From an uncultured Roseburia sp. (GTDB lineage Bacteria; Bacillota; Clostridia; Lachnospirales; Lachnospiraceae), in NCBI GenBank assembly GCA_947384095.1, contig CANDFU010000029.1, positions 1-10,388 of the forward strand: 10,388 bases of DNA, given 5' to 3'. Below the pieces are notes generated by a model. It did not search any database, was not told where the DNA came from, and saw only the letters and a program-made list of their open reading frames with translations. Each line of letters opens with the position of its first letter. Position 1 is the stretch's first letter. The translations under genes and the position numbers were made by a program. Shown one piece after another: positions 6,556-10,388 of this stretch.

Positions 6556-6648
6556 GACTTTGACGACCGTATACTGGCGTTTGAAGATTTGTGCAACGGG
6601 AGAGCCGGGTTGTACGATGATAATGGGCATGGTACCCATGTTGGGGGG
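6538..6648 (+). pseudogene. S8 protease, internal fragment with catalytic His motif
   Basis: This 37-codon segment continues the protease from 2909 in a different frame: GIVPHPDFDDRILAFEDL, then NGRAGLYDDNGHGTHVGG. NGHGTHV is the family's catalytic His motif. Joined to the first fragment, the catalytic Asp becomes residue 29 and the His residue 61, a separation of 32, the same as Asp32-His64 in subtilisin BPN'. Similarity ends at the G-run 6643-6648; beyond it the plus-strand frame continues (RKHNYCAV) without protease character and lies antisense to a phage gene. The oxyanion Asn and catalytic Ser regions are absent from the window. The fragment has no start of its own and would only be translated as part of the protease after removal of the upstream element. 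Confidence 0.85.
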
Positions 6649-6655
6649 CGGAAAC
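6636..6655. other. Second break of the protease gene, junction with phage tail DNA
   Basis: Protease coding sequence ends at CATGTTGGGGGG (HVGG). Only about 11 bases later (6660-6662) lies the stop codon of a minus-strand phage tail gene. The junction falls in a G-run, as does the first break. It is probably the edge of a prophage or of a phage-remnant rearrangement; the partner junction must lie outside the window, so the mechanism is not proven. Confidence 0.6.
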
Positions 6656-6659
6656 ACAA

Positions 6660-7028
6660 CTATTGTGCCGTGTGCCAGCTCAGGGAAGCAAAAATATTGT
6701 TCCCTGCTTTGTATTCTGCAGTTTTTAAGATTCTTATAGTCCGGAAACTGAGCTGGATCAGACTACAGGAAAATGAATTTGTACCGATCAGGCATAGGGC
6801 GTCGACAATGTCAGGAGCCGCGATTTCTTCCGGGATGACGAGCGGTGTCTGCCATATTTCGGATGTTATGGCCGTGATATTTGCAGCGAAGGAGAGGGTT
6901 ACAGTATGCCCGCTTCCAGTGATGTTTTTTCGGACAATGTTCAGTCCGGAAACGTTGGTGAAGTTATAATTTTTTGGGGATAAGGCGTCAACCCCTGTTT
7001 TTTGTGGCAGGTTATTGATTATTTTCAA
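6660..7028 (-). CDS. Small phage tail/fibre-associated protein
   Basis: This 122-residue minus-strand gene starts at TTG 7028-7026, chosen because a clean GGAGGAA (7035-7041) stands six bases upstream; no better start exists in the frame. The product is rich in Ser, Thr, Ile and Asn with alternating hydrophobic stretches (LNIVRKNITGSGHTVTLSF, WQTPLVIPEEI, DALCLIGTNSF), as in beta-rich tail-fibre tip or receptor-binding accessory proteins of phages. No enzyme motif is seen. Its beginning (KIIN....KTG) resembles the start of the neighbouring broken gene, so the two may be duplicates. It is the last gene of the tail module and ends about 11 bases before the protease junction. The C-terminus (SLSWHTAQ) may be native or altered by the nearby junction. 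Function is assigned by context and composition, not by a recognised domain. Confidence 0.62.
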   Translation of the reverse strand: MKIINNLPQKTGVDALSPKNYNFTNVSGLNIVRKNITGSGHTVTLSFAANITAITSEIWQTPLVIPEEIAAPDIVDALCLIGTNSFSCSLIQLSFRTIRILKTAEYKAGNNIFASLSWHTAQ

Positions 7029-7044
7029 TTTTTATTCCTCCGTA

Positions 7045-7424
7045 TCAGTCTGTTGGTTCTCTTTTCAATGGATAAGTAAATGTAACAAAGTTTGTGCCTT
7101 TTATTTCACGTCTGCGCCAGATATAGATATTTCCGTCGGCGCGTATTTCAGCTCCGTAAATGGCTCCCGCATCTGCGGCTGTACCGTTTACGGAGCGGGA
7201 TCCGGATATTGTTATGCGGGGAGCGTATGTGCCGGATATTGTTCCCGAAATAATCCCGCTGGCGCCTTTGTGAACGTTCAATGTTACACGCTGCTTTTGT
7301 GTATCGCAGGTTTGTTGTCTGGCGACGCACAAGACATTCCTGTTTTCTTGGTTTTATAATTAATGATTTTTGCAGGTGTAAGGTATTCGTGAGATAGTAA
7401 TTTAACGAATCGGTCTGCCGGCAC
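7045..7424 (-). pseudogene. Small phage tail protein gene, apparently split by a frameshift
   Basis: Two overlapping minus-strand frames look like one gene. The first starts at GTG 7424-7422 (MPADRFVKLLSHEYLTPAKIINYKTKKTG) and stops at 7286-7284 after 46 codons. The second, shifted by -1, is open from about 7355 to the stop at 7045-7047 and contains the convincing tail-like part (GASGIISGTISGTYAPRI, GTAADAGAIYGAEIRADGNIYIW, TNFVTFTYPLK). A TTG at 7332 is the only formal start of the second frame and lacks a strong ribosome binding site. KIIN....KTG matches the start of the gene downstream, which supports joining the two frames near 7330-7355. A decayed gene, a sequencing error or a programmed -1 shift are all possible. 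The next gene's GGAGGAA lies just after the stop, so this is part of the tail operon. Confidence 0.5.
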
Positions 7425-7479
7425 TGACTACCTGTCTGGCGCATGGTTATGTGCCGAGAATCAGCAAAGCCTTTTTTGC

Positions 7480-9147
7480 TTATCTGATCCCATACACTTT
7501 AACCACCAAATAAGAGGTGTTCGCAAATGCACCGATCGCTTTGTTATCGCTTCTAAGCCAGACGTCTGCAGCCATCGTTGATTGTGGGCACGATACACGG
7601 ATGCAATTTTCGGTCGAATTGCGCATTTCAAGCACGACCCGCGGCACGAAACGCGCATCTAACTGCTTATTGCCATATATTAATTCGATCAAGAAAAACT
7701 TATAATCGCCTGGATTAAAACTTTCACCGATTAAATATTCATTTCCATTTGGTGTGTATTTTTCAAAGATGATGTCTATATTGGAAAGGCTCGTCATTAA
7801 ATTATTATTTAGCGAGACAATGGAATCATGAACCGCATCGATTTCATCCCCGTGCGCTTTTACAATCCTTGCATCCGCTACAAAACCCTCCTCTTCCGTC
7901 GTGTCGTTGTTTGCGATCATTCCGGGGTGAATCATTTCTTCAAAACAGGCCGGCACGCTGACAACATTGATGCTTGTTCCGACGCACAGCAGGAGCGGGA
8001 TATCCAGGGACGGTTTTGCGCCGTCTGCAGTGAAGGTGAGCTGACCGTTTTCGTAAGTAATTCTGCCAATTTTTGCATCCGCGGCTGCGGCCGTCTGGGC
8101 GTAAACCGCGTCGGTGTCCATTTCGACGCTGCAGTTGTTGTAGGCCGAGAGGTCTTCCGTTTTTACGGTCTGTGTGTATGGCGCGGCCGTTCCGGACCAG
8201 GATGCGGCGGGAAGGGTGATTTTTATTTCTCTCAGATTGGCATAGTTGTCGATGCGCTTTTTATCCTCCGACGATAAGAGGCCGTTTTTCTGCCAGGTTG
8301 CGGGGGTGGATAAATCCTCGACGGCCTGTTCCAGGGATAGTCCCCTGTCGCCGGGAAAGGCCATGGAAGAGGTGGTGCCCAGTGAGAGCGGGGAACCAAT
8401 GCTGACAAAGGTGCTTCCCGACCAGCGATAGGTGATGCCCTCGTTGACATCGATGTAAATTTTGTCTGTTTCGGGGATACAGGGCTCGTTTTCTCCTGTA
8501 TATATAAATTCGGAGGCCGTTTTGGTGCCGGTGGTCCCGTCGACAACGACATGGACGGCATGTCCGTCCTTCACGTCGTCGACATAAGAGGGGAGCTGCG
8601 CGGCGGGAATGGTCCCGTTTTCGCTTAACGTTGCAACGCCGCCCGGAACGCCGAGATCACTGGTATGTACGAGCGTGCTGTCTTCCATCAGTTCTTCCAG
8701 GGACGCCGCGAGCTGTTTGTTTTTCAGCATGATTTCCGTGAGTGCGCCAAATTCGTCTGACGATTCGACATCTTTATCGCAGACGACGGACGGGCTGATA
8801 CTGACATGAAATTTCATGGTGGAGATCACATTCTGGTCTGTGGCATCCGCGGCGACATCGCGGTAGAGAACGATTTCGACTTTGGCGGTACCGGAAACGG
8901 CAAGCATCTGTCTGGTGCATAAGATAAATATCTGTCCCTGTCGGACAGGGCAGGTGTTGAATACATAGGTGCCGTCTGGCTTTTTCCACTTACAGTCGGC
9001 GGAATATCCGTCCGGATTGAAAATCTTTCCGTTGTCGGTGACGGTGATACAGATTTCTCTTGCGTTGACGTCGCCTTCCTTCATTACAAGTACCTGGTGG
9101 ACGTTCCTCCGTAAATCCAGGCTTAATTTATATTGTATGACTGACAT
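7480..9147 (-). CDS. BppU-like phage baseplate upper protein
   Basis: The product has 555 residues from ATG 9147-9145, which lies six bases after AAGGAGGTG (9154-9162); a GTG three codons earlier overlaps that ribosome binding site and is unlikely. The N-terminal part (about 1-135: YKLSLDLRRNVHQVLVMKEG, CKWKKPDGTYVFN, GTAKVEIVLYRD) has the character of the BppU/DUF2479 N-terminal domain, which attaches receptor-binding modules to the baseplate of siphophages. About residues 140-160 form a short helical linker (EIMLKNKQLAASLEELMED). The following segments (GVATLSENGTIPAAQLPSYVDDV, DKIYIDVNEGITYRWSGSTFVSIG) are a frequent tail-fibre arrangement. The C-terminal half is beta-rich and would hold trimerisation or host-binding parts. 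It follows the Dit-like gene with a 37-base gap, in the same operon. Family assignment is by pattern and should be confirmed by profile search. Confidence 0.82.
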   Translation of the reverse strand: MSVIQYKLSLDLRRNVHQVLVMKEGDVNAREICITVTDNGKIFNPDGYSADCKWKKPDGTYVFNTCPVRQGQIFILCTRQMLAVSGTAKVEIVLYRDVAADATDQNVISTMKFHVSISPSVVCDKDVESSDEFGALTEIMLKNKQLAASLEELMEDSTLVHTSDLGVPGGVATLSENGTIPAAQLPSYVDDVKDGHAVHVVVDGTTGTKTASEFIYTGENEPCIPETDKIYIDVNEGITYRWSGSTFVSIGSPLSLGTTSSMAFPGDRGLSLEQAVEDLSTPATWQKNGLLSSEDKKRIDNYANLREIKITLPAASWSGTAAPYTQTVKTEDLSAYNNCSVEMDTDAVYAQTAAAADAKIGRITYENGQLTFTADGAKPSLDIPLLLCVGTSINVVSVPACFEEMIHPGMIANNDTTEEEGFVADARIVKAHGDEIDAVHDSIVSLNNNLMTSLSNIDIIFEKYTPNGNEYLIGESFNPGDYKFFLIELIYGNKQLDARFVPRVVLEMRNSTENCIRVSCPQSTMAADVWLRSDNKAIGAFANTSYLVVKVYGIR

Positions 9148-9184
9148 ACATTTCACCTCCTTGAATGGTTGCTTACTGCCGATA

Positions 9185-10000
9185 TTACAGTCCGGTTTTT
9201 ATGACCGGATGATAGTGAAAGGTAATATCGCAGGGAATGGCCTTGTCATTCCCGATCAGTGTAAAAATATTTTCGCGCTCCCGGAATGTATTCCGGATTC
9301 TGGGAAAATAAAAATTAAAATGGTCCGGCAGGTCTTTTCTCTGGAGAGAGGACGTTATGATTTTATGTTCTCCGTCAAGCGTAATCCGTTCATTGAAAGA
9401 AAGAGAAGTCAACGTCAGGATTTTCCGGTCCATGCTGTTGGTGAGCCGGATGTCGCCCTGTCCCTTACATAAAATTTCGACGGTCGGGTAAATGCTTCCC
9501 GTTTCATCCGACTGGTCGAATAGGGAGAAGCTGTCGCCGGGAGTAAGGGAACAGGAGACCGGTTCTGATTTCAGATACGCGTATGGCGCGTCTGTGTACA
9601 GCATCAGTTCAAGCCCTGCGGTCCGCCCGTTGAAGACGAGCTGTCTGCAGGTAAATGCCGCGTTCCAGAAAATATCTTTTAAGTCTTCCTGTATGACATG
9701 GAACGGGTGATAGCCGTCTTTTCTGCAAAGCCAGCGCTGCAGGGCGGAAATTTCGGATGGCTCGGGATAAAATCCGGTACCGCCGCACGGTGATTTGCAG
9801 ATCTGGATTGTGGCTGTGAAGGATTCCTCATATCCGGAGCCATAAAACCGGAATTTATCGGAGCCGGACGGTTTCACAGTCTGGAAAGAAAGGTCGGCTC
9901 CGGAAGATACCGTTTCCAGGCCGGCTGATTGAAAGGAGCAGATCGTCATTCCGAAATCAGAAAGCGTATATCCGTCATACTCAAAATCTGTTGCATACAT
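9185..10000 (-). CDS. Dit-like phage distal tail protein
   Basis: The product has 271 residues. The ATG at 10000-9998 comes one base after the stop of the upstream gene, and its AAAGGAGGT (10012-10020) lies inside the end of that gene, so translation is likely coupled. The N-terminus (FEYDGYTLSDFGMTICSFQS) matches the start of siphophage tail-component proteins of the Dit family, where an F-Y-G-x-x-s-x-D-f-G pattern is usual. Dit forms the hexameric ring that joins the tail tube to the baseplate. The C-terminal half (IYPTVEILCKGQGDIRLTN, FNERITLDGEHKIITSS, IPCDITFHYHPVIKTG) is the beta-rich galectin-like part seen in many Firmicutes phages. No truncation is evident. BppU follows downstream, a normal partner at the baseplate. 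Confidence 0.78.
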   Translation of the reverse strand: MYATDFEYDGYTLSDFGMTICSFQSAGLETVSSGADLSFQTVKPSGSDKFRFYGSGYEESFTATIQICKSPCGGTGFYPEPSEISALQRWLCRKDGYHPFHVIQEDLKDIFWNAAFTCRQLVFNGRTAGLELMLYTDAPYAYLKSEPVSCSLTPGDSFSLFDQSDETGSIYPTVEILCKGQGDIRLTNSMDRKILTLTSLSFNERITLDGEHKIITSSLQRKDLPDHFNFYFPRIRNTFRERENIFTLIGNDKAIPCDITFHYHPVIKTGL

Positions 10001-10001
10001 G

Positions 10002-10388
10002 TTATGGGTTTACCTCCTTTGTTTTTTCGAGTAAAAGCTGGTTGTATTTTTCGGACAGTTCTTTTAACTGCAGACGGAGCTCGTCAAGTTCTCTGCGCGT
10101 CTGCTGTATCATGTGCGTGTTCCAGGCGATGAATTCCGTATAGATAAGTCCCATGGGGTCTTTGATCCCGCAGTAATCCTGGCTTTCGGGATTCTCGTTC
10201 ATCTGCACAAACCCCGCGAAATCCTGGGTCGTAAAGCCATGCTTTTCAAGGCTTTTCCGGACTGCTCCCGCTCCAAAACCGAAGTGCCTGCGCCCGGACG
10301 AGCCGTTGATATATTGAAACGAGACTGGTTTTAGGTCCATGTATGCGCAGTCGAAGGCGCCGAGGCTCTCAAACGAGTGTTTCAGACG
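10002..10388 (-). CDS. Tail-fibre/tailspike C-terminus with S74 intramolecular chaperone domain (partial at right edge)
   Basis: The frame is open to the right edge; 128 residues are visible and the first Met (10340) is internal, since the residues before it (RLKHSFESLG) are the normal start of the domain. The S74 family (chaperone of endosialidase) is recognised from RLKHSFESL, MDLKPVSFQYINGSSGRRHFGFGA, DFAGFV, YTEFIAWNTHMIQ and a C-terminal coiled coil (RRELDELRLQLKELSEKYNQLL). This domain helps trimeric phage fibres fold and then cleaves itself off before the Ser-Asp preceding the conserved (S)DRRLK region; that cleavage point is just outside the window. The visible sequence has GFGAGAVRK where many members have GFIAQdVe, a difference in a conserved strand. 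The receptor-binding part lies beyond the edge. The Dit-like gene begins one base after its stop. Confidence 0.85.
   Translation of the reverse strand, partial: RLKHSFESLGAFDCAYMDLKPVSFQYINGSSGRRHFGFGAGAVRKSLEKHGFTTQDFAGFVQMNENPESQDYCGIKDPMGLIYTEFIAWNTHMIQQTRRELDELRLQLKELSEKYNQLLLEKTKEVNP

Noticed and set aside
6805..6850. Plus-strand residues STMSGAAISSGMTSG as a possible remnant of the S8 catalytic Ser motif (GTSMA)
   Set aside because: The order of residues does not match the motif, the expected 100 or more residues between His and Ser are missing, and the minus strand encodes a plausible protein there.
6463..6969. A 168-codon plus-strand frame containing the protease His-motif segment, as if it were an independent gene
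   Set aside because: Its nominal start is inside recombinase 2 and the part after 6648 is antisense to a phage tail gene with a good ribosome binding site; only 6538-6648 is real protease sequence.
8936..8950. Inverted repeat CCCTGTC-G-GACAGGG within the BppU-like gene
   Set aside because: Short, inside coding sequence and far from any gene boundary; likely chance.
2909..10388. One single prophage in the protease gene, with the two recombinases as its integrase
   Set aside because: A protease fragment of about 110 bp lies between the recombinase operon and the tail genes, and the recombinase part alone excises cleanly on paper; two separate events fit better, although a shared system is not excluded.
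1..10388. tRNA or rRNA genes, CRISPR arrays, riboswitches, known insertion sequences
   Set aside because: Looked for on both strands by eye; no cloverleaf, regular spaced repeats, conserved aptamer or DDE transposase pattern was recognised.

Overview
The window looks like a chromosomal stretch from a Gram-positive anaerobe of the Clostridia, most likely Lachnospiraceae. This rests on moderate GC content, strong AGGAGG-type ribosome binding sites, a DUF6870-like protein coupled to large serine recombinases, and the style of the phage tail genes. No marker gene is present to fix the genus.

Left part (1-2819, plus strand): the C-terminal end of an EF-G-type GTPase, a secreted protein with one InlB-type B repeat and a beta-propeller-like region, a 387-base gap with a strong hairpin, and a NYN-domain nuclease-like protein with a C-terminal OST-HTH/LOTUS-like domain.

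Central part (2909-6648): this is the most notable region. A subtilisin-family (S8) protease gene starts at 2909 and runs to its catalytic Asp motif (AVMDTG). It is then cut by a compact element of about 3.54 kb. The element carries only a small DUF6870-like gene and two different large serine recombinases, in one tightly overlapping operon. Thirteen bases after the second recombinase stops, the protease resumes in a different frame (GIVPHPDF ... NGHGTHV). Joining the halves through the G-run present at both edges restores the frame and puts Asp and His 32 residues apart, as in subtilisin BPN'. The element therefore looks precisely integrated and perhaps still excisable.

Right part (about 6649-10388, minus strand): the protease breaks a second time right after its catalytic His motif, again at a G-run. 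From there the minus strand holds a phage tail module. In its own direction this is a tail-fibre C-terminus with an S74 intramolecular chaperone domain (open at the window edge), a Dit-like distal tail protein, a BppU-like baseplate upper protein, a frameshifted small tail gene, and a related small gene that ends about ten bases from the protease junction. A prophage or phage remnant probably fills the second break, with its other end beyond the window. One protease gene thus appears to have been hit at two sites about 110 bp apart, both in its most conserved motifs.
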